DNA of 64,000 nt. It comes from JAFDZV01 sp035549015 (lineage in GTDB: Bacteria > Bacteroidota > Ignavibacteria > OLB7). Positions 1-9,806 of this stretch are shown piece after piece; the first letter of the stretch is position 1; each line of letters starts with the position of its first letter. Position numbers and translations under genes: made by a program. A model generated the notes under the pieces. The model was not told where the DNA came from, searched no databases, and was given only the letters and a program-made list of their open reading frames with translations. The DNA lies in NCBI GenBank assembly GCA_035549015.1, contig DASZRW010000059.1, forward strand, positions 9,325 to 73,324. Reading direction: 5' to 3'.

Positions 1-1544
1 CCACCGTCGTGGCCGACGGCCAGGTGGTTCACACCAACAACGAGCGCGTGGTGAAGGCCCGCGAGGCGATCATGGAGTTCCTCCTGATCAACCATCCGCT
101 CGATTGCCCCATCTGCGACGAGGCCGGGCAGTGCAAGCTGCAGGACTACGCGTTCGAGCATGGCCGCACGGCCAGCCGCTTCAGCGAGATGAAGGAGCAC
201 AAGGACAAGCGCGTGCCGCTCGGTCCGGAGGTGATGTTCGACGGCGAGCGCTGCATTTCCTGTTCCCGCTGCATCCGATTCGCCGATGAGATCGGCGAGC
301 AGCCGGTGCTGACATTCGTCAATCGCGGTGACCATGTCACCATCGACACCTTCCCCGGCACGCAGCTGGACAATCCCTACGCAATGAATGTAGTGGATAT
401 CTGCCCGGTGGGCGCGCTTACCTCGCGCGACTTCCGGTTCAAGGCGCGCGTGTGGGACATGTCCTTCAACGACAGCATCTGCCCCGGCTGCGCGCGGGGC
501 TGCAACATTCAGGTGGGCGTTCGCAACAACGAGATCCTTCGTCTGGAGCCGCGCACCAACATGAAGGTGAACGAGTACTGGATGTGCGACCCTGGGCGTC
601 TGGGCGAATTCAGGTATGTGAACGAGAATCGTGTTGCCGTTCCGATGGTGCGTGAGGCGGAGGGCTTCGCGGAGTCGTCGTGGGATGAGGCATACCAGCG
701 AGTCACCACGAAGCTGCGCGCGTTGAAGCCGGCGGAGATCGCATTCATCGGTTCCGCCTACGCCACCTGCGAGGAGAACTATGCGCTCGCGAAGTTCGCG
801 CGCGAGGTGGTGGGGACGCCGAACATCGATCTGGTGCCGCACAGCGATCCCGCCTTCGCGGACAACCGCCTGCGCGTTGCCGATCGTACGCCGAACACGC
901 GCGGCGCCCGCGAAGTGGGTGTTGCTCCGGACAAGGCCGGCCTGGCGCTCGACGCCATCATCGCCGGTGTGATTCACGGCCGCATCAAGGCGCTCTACCT
1001 CCTGGATCACACACTCCCTGTGAACGATGAGCTGGCGGCCGCACTGGCGAAGCTCGATCTCCTGGTTGTGCACGCCTGGAACATGACGCCCGCTGCCGAC
1101 GCGGCGCATGTGATCTTCCCTGCCTCCACGTATGCCGAGAAGGAGGGAACGTTCGTGAATGTGAACGGGATGGTGCAGCATTTCATCCCCGCGGTGGTCA
1201 CGCGCGAGAACGAGCGGATCATGGGAATGCGGATGTCGCGGCTGGACCGGTTCGGTGCGGAGAACGATCGCTGGACTCACGGCCTGCGACGCGACGCACG
1301 CCCGGCATGGCAGATCGTGCAGAGCCTGGCGAAGGCGTCCGGTTTCAACTGGGGCTTCGGATGGAGCGAGGATCTCTTCGAGGAGATGGCGAGAAAGATT
1401 GCGCCGTTCCGCTCCATGACCTACGAGATGCTGGATACCTATCGCGGCGTCGAGCTCGGCAGGGGCGATCGCCCCACGCCGCACGGCTTCACCTACGTTG
1501 CGCACAGCCTCCGTCCGCAGACCCTTGCGGAGCACGAGGTGTAG
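1..1544 (+). CDS. nuoG: NADH-quinone oxidoreductase subunit G (5' partial)
   Basis: This is the large iron-sulfur subunit of the peripheral arm of respiratory complex I, which carries electrons from NADH toward quinone on the cytoplasmic side. The frame is already open at the first bases, so the true start and the N-terminal [2Fe-2S] part lie upstream of the window. Visible clusters are the HPLDCPICDEAGQCKLQD segment, the CISCSRCIRF segment, and the CPGCARGCNIQVGVRNN motif with a later Cys (WMCDPGRLG) that opens the molybdopterin-oxidoreductase-like domain. The remaining C-terminal part is short for a NuoG, about 510 residues visible. It is followed by nuoH after 139 bases and then nuoI, the usual gene order. 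The family call is secure; the length of the missing 5' part is unknown. Confidence 0.95.
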   Translation, partial: TVVADGQVVHTNNERVVKAREAIMEFLLINHPLDCPICDEAGQCKLQDYAFEHGRTASRFSEMKEHKDKRVPLGPEVMFDGERCISCSRCIRFADEIGEQPVLTFVNRGDHVTIDTFPGTQLDNPYAMNVVDICPVGALTSRDFRFKARVWDMSFNDSICPGCARGCNIQVGVRNNEILRLEPRTNMKVNEYWMCDPGRLGEFRYVNENRVAVPMVREAEGFAESSWDEAYQRVTTKLRALKPAEIAFIGSAYATCEENYALAKFAREVVGTPNIDLVPHSDPAFADNRLRVADRTPNTRGAREVGVAPDKAGLALDAIIAGVIHGRIKALYLLDHTLPVNDELAAALAKLDLLVVHAWNMTPAADAAHVIFPASTYAEKEGTFVNVNGMVQHFIPAVVTRENERIMGMRMSRLDRFGAENDRWTHGLRRDARPAWQIVQSLAKASGFNWGFGWSEDLFEEMARKIAPFRSMTYEMLDTYRGVELGRGDRPTPHGFTYVAHSLRPQTLAEHEV

Positions 1545-1683
1545 CAGCCCCGGCACGTTCGGCTCCGGATGCCTCTCTGCATCTCCGGTGCGCCGTTGCC
1601 TGCATGCCCTGCGGCGCTGCATGAAGCGCCCTTCCCGATAGCCATCGGATATCGGGTTCGAAACCTACAACCGACGTTCAACC

Positions 1684-2739
1684 ATGGAATTGATAGACGT
1701 TATCGTCCTCGTCGTCAAGATTCTCATCGTTCTCCACATCTTCCTGATCGGAGCGGCATATGTGGTGCTTCTGGAGCGGAAAGTCTCCGCATGGATCCAG
1801 GACCGCGTAGGCCCGAACCGTGTGGGATGGCGCGGCTCGCTGCAGTCGTTCGCCGATGTGTTGAAGCTGGTGCTGAAGGAGGATATCGTTCCGGGGCATG
1901 CGAACAAGTTCTTCCACTTCCTCGCGCCGGTGATCTCGATCGCCATTGCGATCTCCGTCTGGGCGGTGATTCCGTTCTGCTCTCCGTTCACCGTGTTCGG
2001 AGTGGAGATCCAGCCCACGATCGCTCCCAATCTCAACATCGGCATCCTGCTCCTGCTGGCTCTCTCCTCGCTCGGCGTCTACGGCATCACGCTCGCCGGC
2101 TGGGCCTCCAACAACAAGTACTCGCTGCTGGGCGGCCTCCGCTCCTCCGCGCAGATGATCAGCTACGAACTCTCGATGGGGCTCTCGCTGATCGGCATGA
2201 TGCTGGTGATGGGTTCGGTGAATATCACCACCATCGTCGCGCAGCAGGGTGGCTACTGGTTCGGCTGGCTTCCGAAGTGGAATATCTTCGTGCAGCCGGT
2301 TGGATTTCTGATCTTCCTGGTTGCAGCGTTCGCCGAGACGAATCGCGCGCCGTTCGATCTTGCGGAGGCGGAGCCGGAACTGGTTGGCGGCTTCCATACG
2401 GAGTACACCGGATTGAAGTTCGGCCTCTTCTTCCTCGCCGAATACGGCAACGTTATCCTGATGTCGGCGTTGATGACCACGCTCTTCTTCGGCGGATATC
2501 ATCTGCCGTGGGTGGAGGATCTGCCGTTCTTCAAGGACCACACCGGTCTGCTTGCGCTGGCACAGTTCGGAGCGCTCTTCGTGAAGGCGCTCTTCTGGAT
2601 CTTCTTCTTCGTCTGGGTTCGCTGGTCGATTCCGCGCTTCCGCTACGACCAGCTCATGAACCTCGGCTGGCGGGTGATGTTCCCGCTTGCGCTGCTGAAC
2701 ACCGTGATCACGGCCATCGTGCTCGCGGCGATGAAGTAG
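1684..2739 (+). CDS. nuoH: NADH-quinone oxidoreductase subunit H
   Basis: This is the membrane subunit that forms the quinone-binding chamber between the peripheral and membrane arms of complex I. It has 351 residues and multiple hydrophobic helices, beginning with a long segment near residues 5-30. Conserved family features include the ERKVSAWIQDRVGPNRVG loop after the first helix and the FAETNRAPFDLAEAEPELV loop near residues 215-235, which supplies acidic residues of the quinone site. The start ATG follows nuoG by 139 bases. Length and motifs match full-length NuoH, with no sign of damage. Confidence 0.97.
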   Translation: MELIDVIVLVVKILIVLHIFLIGAAYVVLLERKVSAWIQDRVGPNRVGWRGSLQSFADVLKLVLKEDIVPGHANKFFHFLAPVISIAIAISVWAVIPFCSPFTVFGVEIQPTIAPNLNIGILLLLALSSLGVYGITLAGWASNNKYSLLGGLRSSAQMISYELSMGLSLIGMMLVMGSVNITTIVAQQGGYWFGWLPKWNIFVQPVGFLIFLVAAFAETNRAPFDLAEAEPELVGGFHTEYTGLKFGLFFLAEYGNVILMSALMTTLFFGGYHLPWVEDLPFFKDHTGLLALAQFGALFVKALFWIFFFVWVRWSIPRFRYDQLMNLGWRVMFPLALLNTVITAIVLAAMK

Positions 2740-2790
2740 GTGCGCCAACGGCGCGGAACCAATTCCCGGAACAACGTTTTTGCTCGATAC

Positions 2791-3297
2791 ATGGCTACCA
2801 AAACCGTAATCGCCTCCTCCACGAAGAGGATGACATTCTGGGAGAAGCTCTACCTCCCGGAGATCGCCAAAGGCATGGGCCTTACGCTGAAGCAGATGTT
2901 TCAGCCGAAGTTCACCCGCGAATACCCCGAGGAACGCTACGAGCCGGCCGCCAGCTATCGCGGCCGCCCGGTGCTGGTGCAGGAGGACTACGGCGAGCGG
3001 TGCGTTGCGTGCGGGCTCTGCTCGCGCGTGTGCCCCGCCATCGCCATCGAGGTGCAGGCTGCCGAGACTGAGCAGGAGAAGGAGCGCTATCCCTCGCTCT
3101 TCGAAATCAACATGCTCCGCTGCATCTTCTGCGCCTTCTGTGAGGAGGCCTGTCCCGAGGAGGCGATCGTGATGTCCAAGGACTACGAGCTCACCTTCCG
3201 GCGGCCTGAGGATGCAATCTTCGGCAAGGACAGGCTGCTTGTTCCCGTTGCGAAACTGCAGGACCGCCTGGAATACCTGCGGCTGTACAAGGGATAA
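2791..3297 (+). CDS. nuoI: NADH-quinone oxidoreductase subunit I
   Basis: This is the two-[4Fe-4S] ferredoxin-like subunit of complex I that passes electrons to the terminal cluster. The 168-residue protein has a basic amphipathic N-terminus and two classical cysteine motifs, CVACGLCSRVCP and CIFCAFCEEACPEEAI, about 50 residues apart. The frame is open further upstream, but the ATG at 2791 gives a normal NuoI N-terminus. No strong ribosome site is visible before it. It lies 51 bases after nuoH. The next nuo genes expected after it (J, K, L and so on) are not found, so the operon stops here or the membrane-arm genes are elsewhere. Confidence 0.95.
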   Translation: MATKTVIASSTKRMTFWEKLYLPEIAKGMGLTLKQMFQPKFTREYPEERYEPAASYRGRPVLVQEDYGERCVACGLCSRVCPAIAIEVQAAETEQEKERYPSLFEINMLRCIFCAFCEEACPEEAIVMSKDYELTFRRPEDAIFGKDRLLVPVAKLQDRLEYLRLYKG

Positions 3298-3520
3298 CCG
3301 TTCGCTTCCGGCAGGCGCTTGAGCAATCGTTCACGCACGCTGTGCAACGCGTTGGCCGATGCATGAATGAAACGATGCAACGGGGCATGCCCCGGCACCT
3401 CGAGGGCTCCGAATGTTCGGGGCCTTCGTTGTTCGTGGTGATGGATTCGGGACCCGATCGGGTGGATGATACGTGCGGTGCCTCCCGCGCCGTTGAGGCC
3501 ATGAACAAGCATATGATGCC

Positions 3521-4456
3521 ATGCTTACAACCGAACAGATCGATGGAGCGATTGTCGGGCTCCTTGTGGGGGATGCGCTCGGCGTTCCATACGAATTCCA
3601 TCCGCCCGGGAGGATTCCAAGCCAGCATCTGATCGAGTTTGCACCTCCTGCCGGCTTCTTCCGTTCACACTCCGGTGTTCCAATCGGAACCTGGTCCGAC
3701 GATGGTGCGCTCGCACTCTGCCTGCTTGCCTCGCTCGTGGAATGCAACGAACTGAACGTGGATGACCTTGCGTTGCGGATGACACGCTGGTTGAACAGCG
3801 GATACATGGCCGTGCGCAACCAGGTGTTCGATGTAGGAATCGTGACGGCTGAGGCGATCGAGAGCTTGGATGCCGGTGCCGATCCGGTGCGCGCCGGCAG
3901 AACCGATGTGATGAGCAACGGGAATGGTTCGTTGATGCGTGTGCTTCCGCTTGCGCTGTGGCACCGGGGAAGCGATGCGGAGCTTGCGCGCGACGCGGAG
4001 CTGCAGTCTCGTCTTACGCATGGGCATCGCCGGGCACGCCTCTGCTGCGCACTCTATGTGCTCTGGGCCCGCCGCACGGCAGCCGGCGCTGCCGATCCGT
4101 GGTTCGATGCCGCCGATACGTTGATGGAGATCCATGCGGATGATCCCGAGGCGCTCGAGGAACTGGAGGATGCGATTCGTCCGTACGAGGAGCGTGCAGT
4201 CAACGGCAGCGGCTACGTTGTCGATGCGCTGCACTCGGCACGGTGGGCCGTTGAACAGGGGCCGTACGAGGTTGTGGTGAAGGCGGCGGTCTCGCTCGGG
4301 AACGACACGGATACAACGGCGTGCATTGCCGGCGGCATCGCCGGTCTGCGCGACGGCATCGATGCGATACCGTCACGCTGGAGGAATGCATTGCGCGGCC
4401 GCGAGATACTGGACCCGCTGCTCGAGGCATTCCATGCACAACGATCGGCCGTGTGA
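3521..4456 (+). CDS. ADP-ribosylglycohydrolase family protein
   Basis: Members of this DraG/ARH-like family remove ADP-ribose from proteins or small molecules using a binuclear metal site. The 311-residue protein opens with the family signature IDGAIVGLLVGDALGVPYEF. It contains metal-ligand motifs of the expected kind: GTWSDDGALALC near residue 65 and AVSLGNDTDTTACIAGGIAG near residue 255. A central NGNGSLMRVLPLALW segment is also typical. The gene stands alone between the complex I genes and the accessory block. No ADP-ribosyltransferase partner was seen nearby, so the substrate is unknown. No clear ribosome site precedes the chosen ATG. Confidence 0.88.
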   Translation: MLTTEQIDGAIVGLLVGDALGVPYEFHPPGRIPSQHLIEFAPPAGFFRSHSGVPIGTWSDDGALALCLLASLVECNELNVDDLALRMTRWLNSGYMAVRNQVFDVGIVTAEAIESLDAGADPVRAGRTDVMSNGNGSLMRVLPLALWHRGSDAELARDAELQSRLTHGHRRARLCCALYVLWARRTAAGAADPWFDAADTLMEIHADDPEALEELEDAIRPYEERAVNGSGYVVDALHSARWAVEQGPYEVVVKAAVSLGNDTDTTACIAGGIAGLRDGIDAIPSRWRNALRGREILDPLLEAFHAQRSAV

Positions 4457-4575
4457 TTGCCCTGCAGATACTGTCGCTCCGTGCATGGCACAGACGGCCG
4501 CAGGGTGCACCATTGCCGGCGGGCCCGTACCACCGTCGTTGACGGTCTGCGGCATGGCCGCAATTCAACAGGCCC

Positions 4576-6264
4576 CTACAGCCCCGCGAGAAACGTCCCC
4601 AGATTTGCTCCGGTGTCCAGCTCCAGCTTCTTCCGGATGTTGTACTTGTGTGCGTGGATGGTGCGGATGGAGGTGTAGAGCAGATTGGCGATATCCTTCG
4701 TGGAGAGGTCAATCCGCACGAGCGAGCAGACCCGGATCTCCGTTGGCGTGAGCGAGGGATAGCGTTCCGCCAGCGTGTGCACGAAGTCGTGATGCAGCGT
4801 GCCGAGCTGCTCCTCGAAGCGCTTCCAGTCCTCGTCACCGTGCTTGGCGCTCTCGATCTTCGAGAGCATTTCGTTGATCGTGGCGCGTTCATGCTGCCCG
4901 CCTCCCAACAGCCCGGACACCTGCGCCTTCATCTCATCGATCAGCTCCTTCTTCTGCACCAGGTTCAACGCCATCGCCGTGAGCTCGTTCTGCTTCAGCC
5001 GCATCTCCGCCTCCAACTGTGCCGTTCGCAGGCGATACAGCTCGCGCTCGCGTTCGGCCTTCTCCAGGTCGAAGCGAACCTGAATCTCCGCCAGCGCCTT
5101 CTGCCGTTCCTCCCCTGCGATCTCCTCGCGCAGGCGTGCATGGCGTTTGAAGTGAACGAGCGCGCGGGTGGGGTCGCCAAGCGATTCGTACGTGCCGGCG
5201 ATCGCGTGGTGCAACTCGTGCTGCAGATGTGGCTGGTCCAGTTCGTGCGCGATGCGCAGCGCCTGATCGAACACGAAGAGCGCCTCCTCGTGTGCACCGA
5301 GACGTGAACGGATGCCGCCGATCGCGAGCAGCGCGCGGGCCCGGAGCGCATCGTCCGATCCCGAGTCCAGCAATGCGTACGCGCGAACCGCAAACCCGAG
5401 CGCGATATCGTCGTGCCGCAGCTCGCTCTGGATGCCGGCAATGGCCATCAACGCGCGCGCCACATTCTCCGGATCGCCCAGCGCCTCGTAGATCGCTATC
5501 GAGCGCAGCGCGTGCTCCATCGCCGTCTCCAGGTTGCCGGCCGCATGGTACAGGTCGCCGAGCGCCGTGAGCGCGCGCACCTCCTGATAGCGGTTGCCGC
5601 TCTCGCGGAACGCCGCGATGCTTCGGTTGAGACAGTCGAACGCGGCATCGCGATTCCCCACGCGGCGATACAGCGTCCCAACCGCAAGGAGTGCCGCACC
5701 GGCTCCATCCAGATCGCCCAGCCCCTCGCGGATTGCAAGCGCTTCGAGTTGCAGATCGAGCGCGAGCGGGAAGTCCCCGATATCGGCGCGCATGGTTCCA
5801 AGCGCTGCAAGCACGGCGCTCTCATGCGCGGCAAGGCCGTGCTGCCGTGCAGCCGCATGTGCCGATCGATACCACCCCAGTGCCTGCTGCGGATCGCCTG
5901 CAGCGGCGAACGCGTCGCCAAGCATGGTGGCGGTGGCAACCTCCCCGGCATGATCGCCAAGCTCGCCGAACATCTCGTGTGCCTCACCGAGATGCCGTAC
6001 CCCGTCCGCATGACGGCCGGACGCGATTGCGCATCGCCCCTGCCAGCGCGTGAGCTCCGCAAGCGCCTCGGCATCGCGAAGCTCCGTTGCCAGCCGTACG
6101 CCGTTCCCGGCAAGCCCGAGGGCGTAGTCCGGATCGTGCGCGGCCGCCTCCGCAATCGAGCCGCGTATCGTCTCCAGGCGCCGCGCGGAATCGCGCGCCA
6201 TCCGCAGGCGCTGCTCGATTGCACCAACTACCTCGTGTTGCGATGTGCTGATACCTGCCCTCAT
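4576..6264 (-). CDS. TPR protein with C-terminal LuxR-type HTH (module copy 1)
   Basis: This looks like a cytoplasmic sensor-regulator of 562 residues. TPR repeats fill roughly residues 40-400 (units such as EVRALTALGDLYHAAGNLET). A charged coiled coil follows (RFDLEKAERERELYRLRTAQ, about residues 400-450). A LuxR/GerE-type helix-turn-helix makes up the last 60 residues (LTPTEIRVCSLVRIDLSTKD). No membrane segment is seen. Two paralogues of nearly equal length, 569 and 560 residues, occur at 15900-17609 and 23769-25451. Each has a small beta-rich gene diverging from its 5' end, here 75 bases away. The domain order resembles TPR-LuxR regulators of Bacteroidota. Regulation of the neighbouring small gene is inferred from the divergent arrangement. 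Confidence 0.85.
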   Translation of the reverse strand: MRAGISTSQHEVVGAIEQRLRMARDSARRLETIRGSIAEAAAHDPDYALGLAGNGVRLATELRDAEALAELTRWQGRCAIASGRHADGVRHLGEAHEMFGELGDHAGEVATATMLGDAFAAAGDPQQALGWYRSAHAAARQHGLAAHESAVLAALGTMRADIGDFPLALDLQLEALAIREGLGDLDGAGAALLAVGTLYRRVGNRDAAFDCLNRSIAAFRESGNRYQEVRALTALGDLYHAAGNLETAMEHALRSIAIYEALGDPENVARALMAIAGIQSELRHDDIALGFAVRAYALLDSGSDDALRARALLAIGGIRSRLGAHEEALFVFDQALRIAHELDQPHLQHELHHAIAGTYESLGDPTRALVHFKRHARLREEIAGEERQKALAEIQVRFDLEKAERERELYRLRTAQLEAEMRLKQNELTAMALNLVQKKELIDEMKAQVSGLLGGGQHERATINEMLSKIESAKHGDEDWKRFEEQLGTLHHDFVHTLAERYPSLTPTEIRVCSLVRIDLSTKDIANLLYTSIRTIHAHKYNIRKKLELDTGANLGTFLAGL

Positions 6265-6339
6265 TGCTCTCTGAATGGAATGGCATAATATACGGCCCCT
6301 CTGTATCCAGCCTCTCCCTCAACAACCAGGATGAATGCC

Positions 6340-6765
6340 ATGGACGAAAGCATCGCAGTTGGAACCACGTCGCCAACCATTATCGTTCCGGTTCCCTCGG
6401 GGAGCGAGATATTCGTCTATACCCGCTTCGTGGGCACGGGTGCGAAGTCCGTGACGATCACGCCCGACACGCAGCCCCCCATGGTTGTCTCGAACTGTCC
6501 GGAGAACATCACTTCCAACACGTACTCCTTCCGGAACAACTCCTCCTCCTCGATCAATATCACCATCGCGTCCGTTGGCTATCTGGTGCCGTGCGGCCAG
6601 GCGCCCATGGCACAGGCGTCCATGACGCCGATCGCCGCTTCATGGTGCAGCCAGGACGGCAAGGTGGGCAACACCCTCTACGGCATCGGGCCGTCGCCGT
6701 ACCAGGATACGATCGGGATTACCGTGGTGGTGCAGATCGGCGTCCCCATCAACGCCGTTCCGTAA
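6340..6765 (+). CDS. small beta-rich protein with C-terminal ITIxVQ-type motif (copy 1)
   Basis: This 141-residue protein of no recognised family is rich in Ser, Thr, Val and Ile in alternating patterns that suggest beta-strands. It has no signal peptide. Four Cys are present (in VSNCPENI, LVPCGQA and ASWCSQ among others). It ends with DTIGITVVVQIGVP, matching the C-terminal motif of four other plus-strand proteins in this block (17747, 18298, 25668, 26170). The start at 6340 is preceded by AGGAT at suitable spacing; an in-frame ATG at 6331 is the alternative. It diverges from the TPR-HTH gene and converges on the STAND gene. Its function is unknown; a cargo, effector or sensor ligand for the neighbouring large proteins is speculation. 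Confidence 0.75.
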   Translation: MDESIAVGTTSPTIIVPVPSGSEIFVYTRFVGTGAKSVTITPDTQPPMVVSNCPENITSNTYSFRNNSSSSINITIASVGYLVPCGQAPMAQASMTPIAASWCSQDGKVGNTLYGIGPSPYQDTIGITVVVQIGVPINAVP

Positions 6766-6837
6766 TAGACATTCGAGCACCATCCTCGATGCCGGTGCAT
6801 CGGTATCCGTGCACTCTTCTACGTCTTCCGGCAGGGT

Positions 6838-6856
6838 GTGTCAGCCGTCGTGACAC
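6838..6856. terminator. possible terminator hairpin between convergent genes
   Basis: A perfect 6-bp stem GTGTCA/TGACAC with a 7-base loop lies in the 98-base gap between the convergent small gene and STAND gene. No T-run follows on either strand, so the assignment is weak. Confidence 0.3.
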
Positions 6857-6863
6857 TCTGAAT

Positions 6864-9806
6864 TCAGGCTGTCCGTACGGTTTCGGCATTGATGCTCCGA
6901 AGCCGAAGAACGTCGTTGTGGTTGGCGCCAAGAGTCTGCTCCATCATCCGGATGGCCTGCTGCATGAGTGACTCGCCGGCCGCCGCATCACCGGCGGCAT
7001 GCAGTGTCCATCCCAGGCGAAAGGTGCTGTTGATCGTTTCAACATTGTCGTCTCCAAGCGCGTAGCGTCGTATCTGCAGCGCACGCCGAAAGAGCGTAAT
7101 CGCCTCCGGCATTTCATCGCGGCCTCGCATGACTCCGGCGAGATTCGTCACTGCCACTGCCACCATCGGATGATTCGGGCCCAGCGTTCGTTCGTAGATG
7201 CCGATCGCCTCGCGATACAGGCGGTCGGCATCCTCCGTGATGCCCTGGCTGTGAAGCGCGAACGCCATGTTCGTGATGTTCGATGCCGCCTCCGGATGCT
7301 CCGCTCCCAGCGTTGCCCGGTTCAGTTCGAGTGCCTGCGAGAAGAATGCATGGGCCGCCTGGTGCTCGCCGGTTGCCGTCCGGACCGCGCCGAGCGTGTT
7401 GAAGACCATCGCCATGAGCAGCGGTTCCCGCGCAACATGTGCGTTGCAGAGCGCCAGTGCCTGCTGCAGTTCCTCCTCCGCCTCGGCGAAACGTCCCACG
7501 GCATAGAGCAGGGCGCCGAGATCCGCCATGTTGCGCGCCACGTCGGGATGATACTCCCCGAGCGAGCGGCGGCGAACCGCGAGGGCGCGCCGCGATGACT
7601 CGATCGCCTCGTCGCTGCGGAAGACGTGATACAGGAGGGTGACAAGCGTATCGAGCGCCCCCGTCATCTCCAGCGTATCGCCCTGCCCATCGCCGGCGCG
7701 CATCCGCAGCGAGCGGCGGCAGAGCGCCTCGGCATCGGCATAGCGTCCGGCCTCGAAGAGAAATCGTGCGATGGCATCGAGCGTGGCGGGAAGCGCCGAC
7801 GGATCGGCCGTGCGCTCGTATTCCTTCAGACTCTGTGCGTACGCAGGGCCCATCTCCACACGCTCGCCGATCTCCAGCCAGTAGTCGAGAAGATCGTACC
7901 CCCCGTCTGCGCCGAGAAGCGTTGTGGCGATCGGAATCGATTCGATGCAGGCGGCAAGCTCCTCCCGGCGCCCGGCCTGCAGCCACTGCCACGGCTCCTC
8001 GAACGCCCGGCGTGCGGATACCGGTTGCGACCGGAAGAATGTTGCAATGCGCACGTGCACATCGCCGGCCGCGTTGCCATTCTCCGCCGCCAGATATCGC
8101 GCCGCCACGGCATCGCGCAGATAGTCGTGGTAGAAGGTGAGAAGATTGTCGCGCTGAATCAGATGATGATCCATCGCCGTGAGCAGGAGATCGAGCCGGC
8201 CGGCATCGGCGCCGGTGATCGCGTGCAGCTCGGCGCGGCCCAGCCCCTGGCGCGACGCCCTGATAAGCGTGGCGACGTCGCGAACAAGCGCCTCGCCGTG
8301 CTCCGCTTCCAGACGGCGCAGCACACGGTCGAACAACTCCGTGAGATTGTGCGCCTCCAGATAGTACTCGATGCGATCGTTCACCTCGGCGCTCGTGCGG
8401 GCGCGCCGCATCTCCTCCGCGCCGGTGCGGAGGAAGAGTGGCGTGGCGCCCGCGCTGCTCTCGGAGAGCCTCGTGAGCTGCGTGCCGGAGATGGTGCCGC
8501 CGAACTCCTCGATGTAGCCGCGCAGCACCTCACGCCGTTCGCGCAGCGTGAGCGGGCGTACATCCAGCTCCGGCCATCCGCGAGCGCGCAGCCGCGCAAG
8601 GCTTTCGCCTCCGGTGGTGGAAACGATCAACCGCACCTTCGGCTGAAGATATTCGGGCAGCCAGCCCAGCGACTGCGACTCCAGGTCCAACTGGTTCAAT
8701 GCATCGATGGCAAGCACAAGCTCCTCGTTCTGCACGTTGGCCAGCCAGACCGGAAACGCCTCCTCGATCTCCGCGCTTCGTTCCGGCAACGCCGTCTCCA
8801 GCGCGTACCGTTGCCGGATCTCCTCCATCACGCGCCGCATGAGCGCATGATGGCTGCCGCCCCCCGTTCCGCAGCCAACGTAATGTTCGATCACGAACGC
8901 GTCCGGATGGCGCTCGCGGTAGCGGCTGCACCAGTGTGCGATCAGCGCGCTCTTCCCTCCTCCTGAAACCCCGGTGATCACCATGCCCGGATTGCCGCCG
9001 GCCTCTCCGCTCCCTTCCCGGTGCGCCTTCCCCTGCTCCTCCAGATGCCGGTTGAGGCGTGCCACATAGTCATCCACATCCAGATAACTCCGGCGCCGCG
9101 TGAGTGCGTAGGCCTGGTGCGCTCGACGCTCCGCTTCGATTGTTCCGGTACTCTCCATCGATGAGAGCGATGCCTCGATCACCCCCATGAGATCGTTCTG
9201 TATCCACCGCGCAAGCACTTCCGGTTCGGCGGCCCGCTCCCGTACGGGGAATCCGCTCCTCCTGATGCGTGCCTTCAATGCGGCAAGGCGTTCGGCGCCC
9301 GTCCCGCTTCCGGCGTCGAACCCCTCTGCGTCAGCCGCGCGTTCCGTATTCGCGCCGATCCCCTCCTCATCCTCCACGATGTAGAAGAATGCCCGCGACT
9401 CCATGGGCGGATGTCGAAGCGCGCCTTCGATCATCAACATCTCGAGCAGCCCCATCCCTTCCTGCAGCGCTCCGTGCAGCCACGGGTGGCGGAGAAGCAG
9501 GCCGGTATTCTCCACGTCCGCATGTGTGGGAACCCATCCGTACGATCTCCCGGCAAGCCCGAGCAGGATGGGCCGTTCCCGCTGCAGCAGATCGAGCGCG
9601 AGTGCCAGGCGTCCCCCGTGCGGCATACCGGCCCGCGATGCCGGGCTGCAGGGATCGATCACCACGAGTTGTGCCTCCCGCTCGCGGCAGATCCGTTGGA
9701 GTTCCGGAAATGTCTGCGTGAGAAGATGGTCCGGAAGCGGACCGGCTTCATCGCCGGAGCGGGCGAGAACGATCGTGATGGTTGGATGGGCACCGGTTGG
9801 TTGCAT
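6864..9806 (-). CDS. DUF4062-like / STAND NTPase / TPR protein (module copy 1)
   Basis: This 980-residue multidomain protein is of the signal-transducing STAND ATPase type. The N-terminus (about residues 1-150) resembles DUF4062, with FPELQRICREREAQLVVID followed by the hallmark-like GLAGRSYGWVP. The NTPase follows, with Walker A GVSGGGKSA near residue 280 and Walker B ELVLAIDALNQLD near residue 368, then a LIVSTTGGESLA strand. The last third is kinesin-light-chain-type TPR repeats (RSLGEYHPDVARNMADLGAL). The ATG at 9806 gives a length close to paralogues 18727-21744 (1005 residues) and 26736-29687 (983). A longer frame to 9953 exists but has no family match. By analogy with STAND proteins it probably senses a signal through the TPR part and switches by oligomerisation; the effector output is not evident. 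Confidence 0.88.
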   Translation of the reverse strand: MQPTGAHPTITIVLARSGDEAGPLPDHLLTQTFPELQRICREREAQLVVIDPCSPASRAGMPHGGRLALALDLLQRERPILLGLAGRSYGWVPTHADVENTGLLLRHPWLHGALQEGMGLLEMLMIEGALRHPPMESRAFFYIVEDEEGIGANTERAADAEGFDAGSGTGAERLAALKARIRRSGFPVRERAAEPEVLARWIQNDLMGVIEASLSSMESTGTIEAERRAHQAYALTRRRSYLDVDDYVARLNRHLEEQGKAHREGSGEAGGNPGMVITGVSGGGKSALIAHWCSRYRERHPDAFVIEHYVGCGTGGGSHHALMRRVMEEIRQRYALETALPERSAEIEEAFPVWLANVQNEELVLAIDALNQLDLESQSLGWLPEYLQPKVRLIVSTTGGESLARLRARGWPELDVRPLTLRERREVLRGYIEEFGGTISGTQLTRLSESSAGATPLFLRTGAEEMRRARTSAEVNDRIEYYLEAHNLTELFDRVLRRLEAEHGEALVRDVATLIRASRQGLGRAELHAITGADAGRLDLLLTAMDHHLIQRDNLLTFYHDYLRDAVAARYLAAENGNAAGDVHVRIATFFRSQPVSARRAFEEPWQWLQAGRREELAACIESIPIATTLLGADGGYDLLDYWLEIGERVEMGPAYAQSLKEYERTADPSALPATLDAIARFLFEAGRYADAEALCRRSLRMRAGDGQGDTLEMTGALDTLVTLLYHVFRSDEAIESSRRALAVRRRSLGEYHPDVARNMADLGALLYAVGRFAEAEEELQQALALCNAHVAREPLLMAMVFNTLGAVRTATGEHQAAHAFFSQALELNRATLGAEHPEAASNITNMAFALHSQGITEDADRLYREAIGIYERTLGPNHPMVAVAVTNLAGVMRGRDEMPEAITLFRRALQIRRYALGDDNVETINSTFRLGWTLHAAGDAAAGESLMQQAIRMMEQTLGANHNDVLRLRSINAETVRTA

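Noticed and set aside
1678..2748. 356-residue minus-strand frame overlapping nuoH
   Set aside because: It is rich in Arg, Glu and His with no domain and is the antisense of a clear nuoH.
3381..3394. Palindrome CGGGGCATGCCCCG in the gap after nuoI
   Set aside because: It is a simple 14-base palindrome with no loop, T-run or partner site; too little to call an operator or terminator.
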